From assembly GCA_963942565.1 (NCBI GenBank), contig OZ012688.1, positions 23,212,524 to 23,276,523 on the forward strand: a stretch of DNA of 64,000 nucleotides. The letters are read 5' to 3'. A program made the translations under genes and the position numbers. The notes under the pieces are model-generated. The model worked only from the letters and a program-made list of their open reading frames with translations, was not told where the DNA came from and did not search any database. The stretch's first letter is position 1. Each line of letters opens with the position of its first letter. This document shows positions 27,370 through 40,779 of this stretch, one piece after another. The stretch comes from Maea johnstoni (Eukaryota > Annelida > Polychaeta > Spionida > Magelonidae).

Positions 27370-27704
27370 CTTGAATGTGCTTCAGAGCAGTGAAATATCT
27401 ACCTCCTAGACAGAGCTACTGGCTTTATCTAATACACCCACTAAGCTGCTTGCCACCCATTTACATAGACTGCAGCAGCATGAGTTGACTCAGATCCAAG
27501 ATGGCGGCTGCCCTGCCTCCGTGAAGGTGCTATTCACTTATTGCAATTTGAGATTTCTCTTTGTGTGGAGCTCTAGGGCTTCTCTGTTTATGACAGATGT
27601 TGAGCTATGTTCATGAACTTTCATATAAACCTATGATGTGTTTTTCCCCAAGTTCCCCTTTAAGATCGAATTGGAGGGGTTGAGTTGAAAATTATTACTT
27701 TCTT
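27370..27704. other. Flank upstream of the P2X7-like ORF
   Basis: Contains AAGATGGCGGC near 27500, a word that resembles a YY1-type core-promoter motif (AAGATGGCGGC) on plus. No gene seen. Confidence 0.35.
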
Positions 27705-28258
27705 CTCAAAAGTCGACTCAAATATAAGGCAATTTATAGCACATAATGAATTGTAAAAAAAAATGAGTCCGAAGAATTTTTTTAATTTTTTGATATGTTC
27801 TTGCCCTGTGAATTTGCATTCTATATGTGAAAAAATAATGGGGGTGTTTCGAGTTACTTTTTTTGCTACGGAGTTTAGAGTGAAAGGGTACGTTTTTTGC
27901 TTTTATATGAAAATGAAAAGACAATGACACGGCCTTTGTTTCCCTACTGTTGTGGCCTCAATAGGAGAAAATCCCTTTGTTTGAGTTGTGTTGAGCTCTC
28001 TAAGACGCAAATATAAGGCAATGTATCGCACATAAGGAATTGTAAAAAAAAAACTAGTCCGAAGGATATTTTATTTTTTGATATGTTCTTGCACTGTAAA
28101 TTTGCATTCAATAAATCCGAAAAAAGAGGGGTTGTTCCGAGTTACTTTTCTTGCTACAGAGCTACGAGTGATAGGGTATCTTTTACGCTTTTTGGCAAAT
28201 GAAATTGGCAATGTCGCGTGGCTACAATAGGGAAATTCCCTTTGTTGGAGTCGTCAGT
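27705..28258. repeat. Diverged tandem duplication, two units of about 289 bp
   Basis: CAAATATAAGGCAATTTATA at about 27719 and CAAATATAAGGCAATGTATC at about 28008 head two colinear units sharing TTGATATGTTCTTGC, ATTTGCATTC, CGAGTTACTTTT and TTGCTAC. Non-coding. Confidence 0.75.
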
Positions 28259-29664
28259 GTAATTACGACGAGTCTCTAACCATGTCAGCTACTGACGTGT
28301 TCAATTAGTATAGACGACAACTACAAGTGTTCATATTTGCAGGGGTGTCCAACTGTCTCATTGTCGTCATGATAAAAAAGTTGTAAATTTTGAAATAAAA
28401 CAGAATATGGATTGACTGAAGACAATTGGCGAGGATATTCTCTACCTGATAACACCAAGGAACCTGAAGACACACCTAGTTATAGGATAATGCTGCTTTG
28501 AAGTGTGTTTTGGGATGGGGCTTTTAACTGGCTTGCAATGGTACTCATCACCTTAAGAGCGCTGTATAGACAGTTCAGACAAATGTTTAGAGGAAAAATC
28601 AATTCGGCAATTCTGACATACCAATGTTGGGTTAAAAATTGTCTGTTGAATTCCTGGGTTTTGACCCATAATTCTTATATAACACCAACAGAATAATTTT
28701 AACATGTCAAACAGTATTTTTGACAGTTACAGTATCTCTCATGACATAAATTACATTCTTTTTTTCAAAAATATGTGAAAAAATACACAGTTGCTGACCC
28801 CATGGTTAAAAGTTGTTTAGAAGATCACTGTGCTTCCTCTGATTCAGAGTCTCAGCAAAATAAAACTGAAATTTCCAAAAGCGTTGTGAGACCTAAATTT
28901 GAATGGCGAACAATACAAATTACGTAAAACGTAATTTATCCACCCCAGTTCACGCACACATATGGTAGAAGGTCCATATTTTATTATTACAAAATTGTTG
29001 CACTTGTATGCAGGGCGGAAAAGTAATTGCCATATCCCTCAATAGTACGCTAAAGCGGGATAAATGCCCCATCCATCCCTGACGTTCATGTCACGTATGC
29101 CTGACTCCCGTAATATACGCAATGTTCAGTGGGACGTCTCCAACAATCAAAAATAAGACTGGTGATGGCATCCTTCAGTATTGCAACCGAAATGTCATGA
29201 ACATTGTACATTGCGCAATTACATATAACTGAATAGCGAATAATGCTCGGGAGCTTTACTTCTGGTATAGTTTTGCGATCATGCCATGATAAAGAACGAA
29301 ACTGATCAAAATGAATGATGTGGGAGATAGACTAGTGCCAGTCCTTTGAGCCGCTGCGCACCAACAATCAGGGGGGAGGGGGGGTCCGATGCTGGTGCTG
29401 TGAGCTCATTTGTAACATCATGGCCGTTCAGCTGGGTGGACTCGTGCATGAAGCACACAACATAACATGGGTTCATGACATGGGATCATATTTAACTAAA
29501 ACAACAGCTCAATTGTACCAGTTCTCAATACAGTATAGTGAAATAGAACTATAACAGCCATTAACATGCGGTCGCGGACGCCTTGTCTCCGCACAACTTC
29601 GCGTTTTCCATCAAAATATTACATGCTCAATGCAAAATTTCCTTTCTAGAATTGAGTCCTTCTG
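28259..29664. other. Non-coding flank with a copy of the element G interior
   Basis: 29330-29664 is the complement of 22947-23290 (CACTAGTGCCAGTC-like word, CAGCTGGGTGGACTCGTGCA, ATGCGGTCGCG). The remainder shows no gene. Confidence 0.45.
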
Positions 29665-30171
29665 GGTTACCGCCATATACAGTAGGCCAGCAGCGCGTCC
29701 GCAACAATACATTTCAGAGTATCTACGTCCAGAAAAGTAATGCGAAATGAGTTTTTTGATTTCCAATTTTCATAGCTGTTTATGACATTTCAACAGGGTA
29801 TGTACATTCTATACGGAAACCAGTGATATCATTCGCATAAGCAATGCAAGAGCTTTTGCTTTATATATATTGAGTTTTTCTCACTTCATGTTTTGCTGTA
29901 AATTGCTCCGCTGTCAAGCCGCAACGTGCCGAAAAAGTGCTATTCGGTTACGTCAAACTAATGGTTTTGGAACACACACAGCAATACAGCGTAACACTGG
30001 GTGTATGGCAACAGTTGGTTATAAGTCCAATTAAAAGTGGCTATAATGATGACCAATAAATATCTTTGTGAAAATTCAAGTTTTACAGAGCTAACCGAGT
30101 ATGAGCTACGTAACTGCTAACCAAAGAAATATCATAAACTTGGATACGATTTCCATAGGAAATGTTACTTT

Positions 30172-30199
30172 GGGGGGGGGGGGGGGGGGGGGGGGGGGG
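30172..30199 (+). repeat. Poly-G run, 28 nt
   Basis: An uninterrupted G homopolymer. The matching place in the other arm (about 38750) reads CCCCCCTCCCCCCC on plus, so the tract is unstable. Confidence 0.9.
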
Positions 30200-30562
30200 T
30201 GTTGATCACCTTTTGTCTCTTGAGTTTAGTGAGATTCATCTATTCCTTCTCCTTCTGACGTGCGATCTCCGCACAACTTCGCGTGTTCTTCCAAAATATT
30301 AGACTCTCAATCCAAAATTTCACCTCTTGAATTGAGTCTTCATGGGTGAAGTGGCGGTTTTGTTGTCTCTACTACCAATAGATGGCAGCGCCTTATGTCC
30401 CGTCAGCTGCATTCACATGTAAGCACCGTAATAATAATGTCTCTGAGAACATCCTTGCAGTGCACCAGTCCGCATATCAAATGGACCATTTGCGGATCGA
30501 TCGGATAAATATTCAAGTTCATTTGCCCTGTAGAGAGTTTTGCTCTAGTTTTAGGTAATAGA

Positions 30563-32345
30563 AGCTGCCCTCATAAGCCCCCAGGTGGTCTGGTTGGTAC
30601 AAACTAAGGCCTCAGCTGAGACCCATGGTCAGTAGTGTTTCTGCACGTAATTGAGGATTTCACTCACTTTAAGGATAGTTTTTAAGCATTCTTAAAGGAT
30701 TATCAATGAATCATACTGACAGAATAATTTTCTGAGATGATGGTTTAAAGATGCGCATGGGGGGGGGGGGGGGGGGTTAGTGCAATAGTGACAGTCTGTA
30801 TCATTATAAAGCAAACATGATTGGTGTCAAGTTCCAACCATTTCCTATACCCAAGACAACATGAACGGTTGAATGTAAAGACTATCAATAAGTACATATA
30901 TTTATGTTCAAGAGTAAGTTTATTTCTCTAATCATTTCAATAACTCTAAGCTATTATTTTCTAAGTTTCTCAGTTAAAAATGTACACATTGAAACGTGAT
31001 GAGCATGGATTTCAATACCCTTACAAAAGGGCCGATAGATACTAGTATTCAAATAACTGTTTGCTTCACATAAAAACCCATAGGATAGGGGCACAAATAC
31101 AGTAAGGTTGGCCTGTTTTAGCAAAATAAAATTTAATTCATTGTTACCTTTAATGACACATTATAATCGTCGTTTTGAAATACATACAAAACGTCTCACG
31201 CTAATTCAAAACATATCAACTAAACCATATCAGTTTCTCGATTCTCACTGGTGTTAAGAAATTCAGGCCTGAAAGGATATTCATATCATAGACTACTCTT
31301 CCATTGCAACATTCGGAAAATTGGGGGGGGGGGGGGGGGGGTCCCACTGACTTGTTTTTCTTATCATAAATTTAGTAGTTCCATTATTTCAAAAAGGGTG
31401 CCCATCGATAGCCAGCACTGATAGAAAACTTATATCAGATGAGCTGGTCAGTATACCAAGATTTGGCAGAAATCTAAAGTTTGTTACTATAATCAGGGAC
31501 TTAGCCAGGACCCGTCCTGTCAGTCTTTTGGACAGGCAGTTTCCTAAAAACTCCTGTAAGTGTGTAAGTGTTTGGACAGGCAAAAATTTCTATGAAGATT
31601 TTCAATTTTGATTTTTGGGGTGTAATAACCAAATATCTTTGTAACAAACCATCTTCTAGGGCATAGCTGAAGTGTAAATTGCCCTTTTTGACAGACTAGG
31701 CTATTAATTGTAGCTGGTATAAGGATTTGAAGTAGATAAATAGCTAAATCTGGACGGGCAGATATTTTGAAATTGCTGTTTTGGACAGGCATTTTTGAAA
31801 TCCTGGCTAAGACCCTGACTATAATCATCTATTCCCTGTCTTCTAAATGTTGATTCTTAAATATATTTGTGTCACACCAACAGCAAAAGGCATTTAGCAA
31901 ATGGATTTTGCTCTATCCTTTAACACATGAAACACCATTGAATACATTACTTTCTAAAGATCTTTATACGTTATCAGGCCAGTGATTATCCATGACTAAG
32001 TAGCAGTAATCAGAAACTTCCTTTATATTGAAGTGTCAGATAACTATGTCTAGGTACCCTATAAGCACTAAGGGGAAAGGCTTAGCAAAACCTGGCAAGA
32101 TACAATGTTTCTTCACCACTTAAATTACTCAAAGTCAGGGATTTTGTTCTTAAGTATATGACATACTTTCTGTTAAAGTTGCAATTAGTTTCATTGAGTA
32201 TAATTGGAGATATGTAGGTTTTTATGGAAATAGATGGGCTGGGCTGCTGTAGAGTACATGCAGAGTAATGGGCTGGCAGCAACCAGCTGGCCTTTTTTTG
32301 TACCTACCCTGCTGTACCAACCCTCTTAATGAAGAATGGTCTATT
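30563..32345. mobile_element. Arm-specific insertion with GGTTGGTACA ends
   Basis: This block is absent from the inverted copy near 38396. GGTTGGTACA near 30592 and TGTACCAACC near 32311 may be its inverted ends. It holds poly-G runs at 30759-30776 and 31323-31341 and the hAT-type element at 31494-31817. No coding frame was recognised. Confidence 0.45.
31494..31817. mobile_element. hAT-type non-autonomous element
   Basis: Ends CAGGGACTTAGCCAGGA and TCCTGGCTAAGACCCTG, flanked by a perfect 8-bp duplication ACTATAAT at 31486-31493 and 31818-31825. GGACAGGCA words repeat inside in both orientations. No transposase frame. Confidence 0.85.
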
Positions 32346-33286
32346 CTGAAGAATTTCAAATTGTCCATCTAATAATTCACCACTAAGAGACCACAAAACC
32401 TTTTCCACTTACGCAAAGTCTGCCTGACAACTTTCTTGCATGCGTATTATGCGAGACGAAGCATAGGCCGTGTACAACAGGGACGGGTTATCAATAAATG
32501 TTTGCATTAATTGATTCCATTGGATGCATCAGGAGGGGTGTTGAAATTATTGGTCAACGTACGCGTTTAGTATTATAATTGCAAACTTTATATGGTGATC
32601 ATTATTGGTTTTGTAATCATCAATCCATTGCCAGTACGACCAAACAACATTTCAAAAGTATAATTGTTCATATGCGCTTATAATGATAGTTTTAGTGGCT
32701 TTTACTCCCTGTACCACAGTTGTATGCCTTCCACCAATAACAGGCCTCGAAAAGTGCACGGTATTTGACATAACCCACACTTTTCAGGCCATTATTTTCT
32801 TTCGTTCACAGGGGTCTGTTTAGTAGCCATCTTGTCAGCCATACTAAATTTCCATTATACAGCAATCATAGGGGTAGGGTTAACATTATCGATCAGTTAT
32901 AATAAAGTTATAAAATGACACAAACTGATTGATAAATTTTGAAAGGTCCGAATCCTATTAAAATTTATAGTGGGGTTTCACGACCAGATAGGGTTGAGAA
33001 GAGTAGAGGCATGAGTTGAGTAGGGTTGAGGTGAGGGACGGGATTGGGTAGAAATGTTGTGAGGAGAGGGGTAAGAATAGAGGCGAGTTGAGGAGTGCGC
33101 CAGGGTGTGGGGTGGGAGAGGAGTGTGTACGGTTGGATAGGGGTGAGGATGAGATTGGGAGAGGAGAGGGTAGGGTGGGGTTCTGGAGAGTCAAATCTTT
33201 ATTTTCATTTTTTTTTCAGACTGTTGCAAGGGCCTATGATCTAGACGTACATATCTACACTATAGTCTACGCGGCGGAGATATCCT

Positions 33287-35016
33287 CATGCTGAGAATAT
33301 CGTTAAACTGGCCATAAGTTCTTACATTATCAGAAGTGGTGCTTAGGTGCTTGACTGCCAGTCCTGCTTCTGATTGGTTGAGAGATATCAGTGTCTGGAA
33401 GTGACTGCCACTGATATCTCTCGACCAATCAGAAGCAGGACTGGCAGTCACATCCTAAGCACCACTTCTGATAATGTCAGCCTCTATACCCAGACTCAGG
33501 CCAGTTTTTTTACTAACTTTCATAAGCCATATCTGAGGACTGCTGAGGAGGACAGACTTGCGGGTGGTCTTATTTGAAAGGTGACACATATAGGCACATT
33601 TTGAACCTAAATCATCATGATGGTGCATTTGCCCTTTAAGGAGTGGGCCTTTACAACTGATAATCATGGAAACATATGTTAATAGGATAACTTTAATTTT
33701 ATGTAGCAGATCACAATTGCTGCATGATAATATACACACAGTTATCAAAAACACGCAGATAGCTTTGGAACTGAAAATGTCGTCATCAACAACATTTACA
33801 TTGTGTGATCTTCCCAGACATTGTGTGATCTTTCAAGATCAAATACTTCTATGTTCAGCATATTATGAAATTCTTGGCTCATGGCTAGAAAATAAATTTA
33901 TTCTTGAGGAATGGTGGATGATTTTTGAAAGTTGGCAAATCAGTAGCTATTCTGAAGATTTCTGACCAAGTTATATAATTCATACCTTTTAAAATTCAAC
34001 CATCCAAAATCAGGAGATTTCACGCCGTTCCAATCCTGGCCACCAGGGGTCAGGTTAGTATATTAGTTTAGGGGTGGGCTATTATATTTTACAGGTGTTG
34101 GCAAATTGACAACCATACAAATATGATTTTGAAATAACTTTAAGTTTAAGTTTAATGCTGAGAATATCGTTAAACTGGCCATAAGTTCTTACATTATCAG
34201 AAGTGGTGCTTAGGTGCTTGACTGCCAGTCCTGCTTCTGATTGGTTGAGAGATATCAGTGTCTGGAAGTGACTGCCACTGATATCTCTCGACCAATCAGA
34301 AGCAGGACTGGCAGTCACATCCTAAGCACCACTTCTGATAATGTCAGCCTCTATACCCAGACTCAGGCCAGTTTTTTTACTAACTTTCATAAGCCATATC
34401 TGAGGACTGCTGAGGAGGACAGACTTGCGGGTGGTCTTATTTGAAAGGTGACACATATAGGCACATTTTGAACCTAAATCATCATGATGGTGCATTTGCC
34501 CTTTAAGGAGTGGGCCTTTACAACTGATAATCATGGAAACATATGTTAATAGGATAACTTTAATTTTATGTAGCAGATCACAATTGCTGCATGATAATAT
34601 ACACACAGTTATCAAAAACACGCAGATAGCTTTGGAACTGAAAATGTCGTCATCAACAACATTTACATTGTGTGATCTTCCCAGACATTGTGTGATCTTT
34701 CAAGATCAAATACTTCTATGTTCAGCATATTATGAAATTCTTGGCTCATGGCTAGAAAATAAATTTATTCTTGAGGAATGGTGGATGATTTTTGAAAGTT
34801 GGCAAATCAGTAGCTATTCTGAAGATTTCTGACCAAGTTATATAATTCATACCTTTTAAAATTCAACCATCCAAAATCAGGAGATTTCACGCCGTTCCAA
34901 TCCTGGCCACCAGGGGTCAGGTTAGTATATTAGTTTAGGGGTGGGCTATTATATTTTACAGGTGTTGGCAAATTGACAACCATACAAATATGATTTTGAA
35001 ATAACTTTAAGTTTAT
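33287..35016 (+). repeat. Tandem duplication, two 867-bp units that look identical
   Basis: Units 33287-34153 and 34154-35016 appear identical by eye, and identical short translations occur at an exact offset of 867. Each contains a hairpin with arms of about 68 bp (33325-33393 with 33409-33476; 34192-34260 with 34276-34343). A third, diverged partial unit follows at about 35010-35100. No convincing gene. Confidence 0.88.
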
Positions 35017-35137
35017 GTAGCAGATCACACTTGCAGCATGATGACAAATTCCCAGTTATGAAAAACACACAGAGATTGCTTTTGAACTGAAAATATCATA
35101 ATAGTCCATAACCCAGAGGGTTGGTCAGTATCATATT

Positions 35138-35162
35138 GGGGGGGGGGGGGGGGGGGGGGGGG
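35138..35162 (+). repeat. Poly-G run, 25 nt
   Basis: An uninterrupted G homopolymer just after the third partial unit of the tandem duplication. Confidence 0.9.
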
Positions 35163-36000
35163 TTCTGATTAATGTTTTTGAATTCCCCATATTCTCAGCT
35201 TCATGGTATTTCAGTAACAAATATTTTCCCAGGTGAACTTAGCTTTACATATTTACACGATCACTAAATTGCTTTTACTCACTACCCATATTCCTCATAT
35301 TCCATAACTATTACATCTCTATCCATTCCCCTTGAGACATGGATCAGTGCGCCGGCCTCCATATTTTGGCGCACAGATCCATTCCTCTACCATACCTGCC
35401 TAAACTTTGCGCTGTGTTTCGCCCAGCGCCACTAGCTTCATACTACTTTCCACTCCTTTCATCCCCACTCCTATCACCTTGTATTGGACTTTCTCTGGGT
35501 TCCAATTTGAGGTTATAGAAAGCCGAAACATATTTCTTGTAAGTTATGTCCAGTATGGATTAGAGGTATCTGTGTTCGCTGGTGACCTGGAGTGATATCA
35601 GGTCAACAGCTGGCCGTGTTGTTGCCGTCAACAGCTAAAGACCAACTAGGGATAGGAATAGGAATAGGAATCAGTATATTCAAAACCCGGGGGGGGGGGG
35701 GGGGGGGGGGGGGGGTAATTGTCAAAAGTATCATATATGCAGACGACTGGCTGTTTCATATCCACTTGTTTTTATTCATATAAGCTAAGATGTCATGTCA
35801 TCGGATCCCTCACACAATCGCCCACACTGCACGTGTATGAAGTGGAATGATTTAATACAAGTTTTATTTTCACATTATCAAACTTTTCTTAACATATTTG
35901 GGGATTTGACTGCATAGTGTCTGCATGGTTCAGTTAGCATCCAACCAACCTACCCTCGCCTACCTACCTTTAAGAGTGTGGAAGTTCAGCCTAAAAGATA
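35163..36000. other. Non-coding stretch with segment J piece and poly-G run
   Basis: 35490-35600 (GGGTTCCAATTTGAGGTTAT to TGTTCGCTGGTGACCTGGAG) matches 41553-41670. A 27-nt G run lies at 35689-35715 after GGAATAGGAATAGGAAT. No gene. Confidence 0.45.
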
Positions 36001-36049
36001 TTTCACCTAGAGTAGACATAATTTTGATAAAGGTTTCAACTGATTTTCT

Positions 36050-37520
36050 ATGCTAGGCATTCTCTGAGTTCAACGGCCAGATTGTATTGCTGTCAATGGC
36101 CTACAGATGGCATCACATGGTCGTCTTATTTATGGTTGATTTCTGTGTTGGGGGTCTGTTTTTCAGAGGGGGTCATTTAGTCAGAGAAGTTAATCTACCC
36201 CATTTTTCATAAGCAAAACCCAAGAAGAGTGACAATAGTTAGCAAGGAAATCAACATTTTGAATTTCACTGAATTTGCATCCGCAACTGTTTTATTTGAT
36301 TGATTTTGACTTATGAAGGTGAGGAGGAGATTCTCAGACCCATTTTGGCATATGCAACTGTTCACTGTTTGGATTTAGAGGTGTTTACACTCGCTACCAT
36401 AATTAAAAAATAGACACCTGGCCAGTAGTGGTTTAGGTTCAGCATGGGAATAATAAAAGGTGTTACATTGCACGGCAGGCCTACATACATGTACTTACTC
36501 CTCGACGTGTGGGTAAAATAAGTAAAGGGTAAAACATCTATGGTGTGGAGTAGGAACTATGATGTGCAATTAACGTAAACCCAGCACGAGCTGAAGCTTA
36601 TTCTGGCTTTCAATCCTATTGTTGAAAGTATGGTGGGTTTAATATCAAGGACGTACTGACGTCCAGGAGGACAGCATTTTTAGTGGCCGCCGTGCGACAA
36701 TCCTTAGCCAAGAATTTAGGTTGTTATATATTCATTCTCTCGTCAAGAACTTCTCTTGCCGGGCATCAAGTAGTCAAATTGCTCACCCGGGATTGGACAG
36801 GGTAATCGAGTATGTTTAGAGACAGGAGGATCATGTGGCGCCATCTAGTGGGCATTGGCATGTACGATCGGTAGTTTCCAGGGACCAGGGAAACCTGTTT
36901 CAAAGAAAGTATAAACGTGGACCACCAATTAGGTTCAAATGGCTGCGCTCAGCACTCAGAGAATCTTGTATCTATCAATGTTTGAGGCCTCAGTCGCATA
37001 CCGGTGCGACATTTCAAGAATGCTAGGTTAGCGACAGAGTGCGTTGCATACTGGCTGAGCGACGCAGGCATTACGCAGCCAGCCATGCAGACCCAGTTTC
37101 ACGGTCATGTGATGTTTATTAATAGATCTTCGTGACTCGACATCATAGTCACGTAACAACAACGAAAAAATTCCTTGTAAAGACACATCAGAAACAACAA
37201 TCAAGATGAGGAATGTTCAGTAATGTGGGGAATAAGCTTATATTCATAAAAAAATATAATTAATGTACATGGAATGGATGTGCAATGTAATAAACGCAGG
37301 ATGGGCTTTTTCTTAAAGCATATTATTCTCCCCCCAACTGGTATACATATACAGTCGAAAACCGCATTGGCCTACCGCGCCCCGTGCTCGCACTGCACGT
37401 GCTGTTGGGTTCCATTGCACCTTGTGGTTCCGTTGCACATAGATGTGCATTAATAATGGCACGTAAAGTGACATTGAGAGGCGCAAACCCTAATTTAGGT
37501 CCTTTCCGTATTTTTTTCAC
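36050..37520 (+). repeat. Dispersed repeat E, long copy
   Basis: Colinear with 57210-58640: CACATGGTCGTCTTAT, GGGCATCAAGTAGT, GTGGCGCCATCTAGTGGGCA, TATAAACGTGGACCACC, GCATACCGGTGCGACATTTC, TTAATAGATCTTCGTGACTC, CTGTTGGGTTCC. About 1.4 kb, no protein frame, no Pol III boxes recognised; class unknown. Confidence 0.68.
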
Positions 37521-38907
37521 CCTCTCCTCTCCTGATTTCTCTCCTCTCCCGAACCCACACCTCTGGCTTGCGCTCCCGAACGCAAGCCACTCCTCTCCAC
37601 TCAGTCCCTCCCCTCCCCCGCTCCCCCTGCTCTCCTGAACACTACCCACTCTTCTCCGCTCCTAAACCCAGCCCTACCCTCTCTAATCTTCCCTCCACTC
37701 CCCTATCCTCTCCAGAACCCTACCCTACCGGCTCTTCTCCTCGCCTCTCCCACTCTTATCCTGTCCCCACCCCACACCTATCTAACCGTAACCTCTTCTT
37801 ATTCCTACCCCCCCCCCCTCTACACCACACTTCTATCCGCCCCGCATCTTAACCCTACCCTACTCCACCCTAACTTTATCTGATCATGAACCATTTTCAA
37901 CAATGAAACCCCATTAATGTGGGGAATAATTTCAATAGGATTTGGACCTCAATCAATCAGTTCGTGTCCTTTTATAGCTTTATTATAACTGAACGAAAAG
38001 GTAACCCTACCCCCATGTTTGCTGTTTTATGGAAATGCAATATGGCTGAAAGGATGGCTACTAAACAGACTCCTGGGAAACGAGTTGGTGCAGGGAACAA
38101 TATTTTTTAGTAAAATTCAAAAGTAGTTTTTTCGCAATGATCCGTTTTTGCTATCTCTTTTCCTCTACCTACATCTTTTCAATAATTCATTCATTAATTC
38201 AATAATCCATCCATAAATGATCCAATGGAATCAATAAATGCAAACATTTATTGATAACCCGTCCCTGTTGTACAAGGCCTATGCTTCGTTTCGCATATTA
38301 AGCATGCGAGAAAGTTGTCAGGCAGACTTTGCGTAAGTGAAAGGTTTTGTGGTCTCTTAATGGTGAATTATTAGATGGACAATTTGAAATTCTTCAGAAC
38401 CACCTAAAACTAGAGCAAAACTCTCTACAGGGCAAATGAACTTGAATATTTATCCGATCGATCCTCAAATGGTCCATTTGACATGCGGAGTGGTGCAAGG
38501 ATGTTATCAGAGACATTATTACGGTGCTTGCATGTGAATGCAGCTGACAGGACATAAGGTGCTGCCATCTATTGGTAGTAGAGACAACAAAACCGCCACT
38601 TCACCCATAAAGACTCAATTCTAAAGGTGAAATTTTGGATTGAGAGTCTAATATTTTGGAAGGACACGCGAAATTGTGCGGAGACCGCACGTCACACGGA
38701 GAAGAAATAGGTCAATCTCACTTAACTCAAGAGACAAAAGATGATCACCCCCCTCCCCCCCAAGTAACATTTCCTATGGAAATCGTATCCAATTTTATGA
38801 TATTTCTTTGGTTAACAGTTACGTAGCTCATACTCGGTTAGCTCTGTAAAACTTGAATTTTCACAAAGATATTTATTGGTCATCATTATAGCCACTTTTA
38901 TATGAAC

Positions 38908-39665
38908 TTAAGGTGATAGTCTAGTATGTACACCAAGATTATCACCACTAGGTGGTGTCCTTGGCTGGCCCCTAAGAATGGATATCAAAACAAAAGATTA
39001 CACATGAGTAGTGGTCACCCACCACGAATCTCGACCTCGCAACTTTGTATTGTGCTACGACCACGAGCCCAAAGGCGGGTCCCATTGGGCCCTCCGTGTC
39101 AAATTGGTCCCAAACAACATGGGTGTCTGCTTCGACCATGCAGATTCCTTCGAGATAGACCATTTTGACCAATATTTTCGTCTCATTTTTTGGCTGAAAG
39201 TGAATAACGATACGGTCTTCGAAGCCATTGTTTTAGAATATGACAGATATGAATCCCCTCTAGGTGCAAGGTCATGTCATAAGTACCTCGTAGTATGACA
39301 GGACCTGAAAATCGGCATTAACTACGTAAACCACGTGCTGTTAGTAATCTTGAGGCATATTGGGACATTCAAAAATGTTTTTCACATACTTATCGTGCAG
39401 ATTCCCGGTTTAGGTAGGACCTTGCACCTTACCAAAGACATGAATGATCAAATGGTAGAGTTTGGTTTTCAAGGAAAGGGTGAGTCTTGACATTTTGCCC
39501 AAAAAAACGAAACACAGCCAGATATGTTGGTAAAGGGTGCCACATCAACTCAAAATAGCAAACTATTGATAAGTTTATCATTATTCTGTAACTATGAGAT
39601 GTAAGCTATACAATGGCACAAGTGCCGTAGTCTACATTTAACGGATATCGGGTAGGGTTCTACCT
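38908..39665. mobile_element. Insertion in the right arm, possibly with TTAAGGT ends
   Basis: Absent at the matching place in the left arm (about 30030). CTTAAGGTGATAGTC near 38909 and TAGGGTTCTACCTTAA near 39652 could be short inverted ends. A 95-codon plus frame (39011-39298) is not recognised and I do not call it a gene. Confidence 0.4.
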
Positions 39666-39885
39666 TAAAACCAACAGTTGCCATACACCCAGTGTAACGC
39701 TGTATTGCTGTGTGTTCCAAAACCATTGGTTTGACGTGACCGAATAGCGCTTTTTCGGCACGTTGCCGCTTGACAGCGGAACAATTCACAGCAAAACATG
39801 AAGTGAGAAAAACTCAATATATATAAAGCAAATGCTCTCGGATAGCTTATGGGAATGATACCACTGGTTTCCGTATAGAATGTAT

Positions 39886-40779
39886 AGGCGGATCCAGGGG
39901 GGGGGGGGGGCCGAGGGGGCACTGCCCCCCCCCCCCTTGTTAAAAAATCATGGGGCCTGCCCCCCCCCCCTTAATTTCTGGCAACAAAAAAAAATATGAA
40001 GATATTATCAATAGCAGGGAATTTCAGGGTGACAAGGGATCTGATTGGCCAAAAACATTTCATCCCAGGGATGTACCTTCCAGGAAAATCAGCCAAAACA
40101 TGACATACCCAACTTCCCAGGAGCCTACAGCACTCTTTTGCCTTGTAACTAGATGTATTTTGTGACAAGCGACCTGATTGGCTGAAAGCACTAGGGTTGT
40201 ACCTCCCAGGGAGGCCAGACAGTGCATGATATACCCAGGGGGGGGGGGGGGAAGATTTCCTAGGAAATTTTCCCCCCACCCTGAAAATCTACCCCCCCCC
40301 CCCCGGGGGGTGAATTTTCCTAGGAAATTTTCGTCCACGGGGGATAAATTTTCATAGGAAATATGGTAATTTCGTGGTACAGGAAATTTCCCCCCCCAGA
40401 AGATTTCCTAGGAAATTTTCCCCCCACCCTAGAAGGGATCCTAGAATAAGGAATCATAGGACTGTCCTTAGGGTGAAAACTGAAAATCTACCATTGGTAT
40501 TGGTATTTTCTTAGAAAAAAAATAATTGGAGGGTACAAATTCCTAGGAAAATTGTCCCCCGGGGGTACAAATTCCTAGGAAAATTGTCCCCCGGGGGTAC
40601 AAATTCCTTGGGGGGGGGGGGGGGGCAGATTTGCCTGGTGGCGGGGTATTTTTCCTAAATATTCCCCCCGGGGGGGAAATTTTCTTAGAGGGGGGGGGGG
40701 GGAGAATTTCCTGGGAAACCTAGGAAATTTCCATCCCCCAACCTGGCCCCCCCATGATAAGTTCCTGGATCCGCCCCTG
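39886..40779. mobile_element. hAT-type element filled with C/G tracts
   Basis: Left end AGGCGGATCCAGGGG and right end CCTGGATCCGCCCCTG match the common hAT terminus CAGGGGCGGATCCAG. Flanks GAATGTAT (39878-39885) and GAATGGAT (40780-40787) form an 8-bp duplication with one difference. The inside consists of C or G runs of 8-16 nt alternating with palindromic TTTCCTAGGAAA words. No coding frame. Confidence 0.8.

Larger units (their letters stand above)
29665..33190 (+). repeat. Left arm of a broken inverted duplication
   Basis: In order, segments 29665-30165, 30200-30562, 32345-32590 and 32810-33190 match the complements of 40929 down to 37680. About 1.78 kb (30563-32345) is present only in this arm. 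The inner end is purine-rich (GGGTAGGGTT, GAGGAGAGGGG). No genes. Confidence 0.65.

Noticed and set aside
33374-34832. Pairs of identical 67- and 99-codon frames
   Set aside because: They are identical because they lie in the 867-bp duplication, partly over a hairpin; no family similarity.
37323-37852. Pro/Ser-rich frames
   Set aside because: They come from a pyrimidine-rich tract shared in complement with the purine-rich end at 33000-33190; no motif or splice context.
39011-39298. 95-codon plus frame with balanced composition
   Set aside because: Not recognised, no splice signals fit, and it lies in a repeat insertion; too weak to call.
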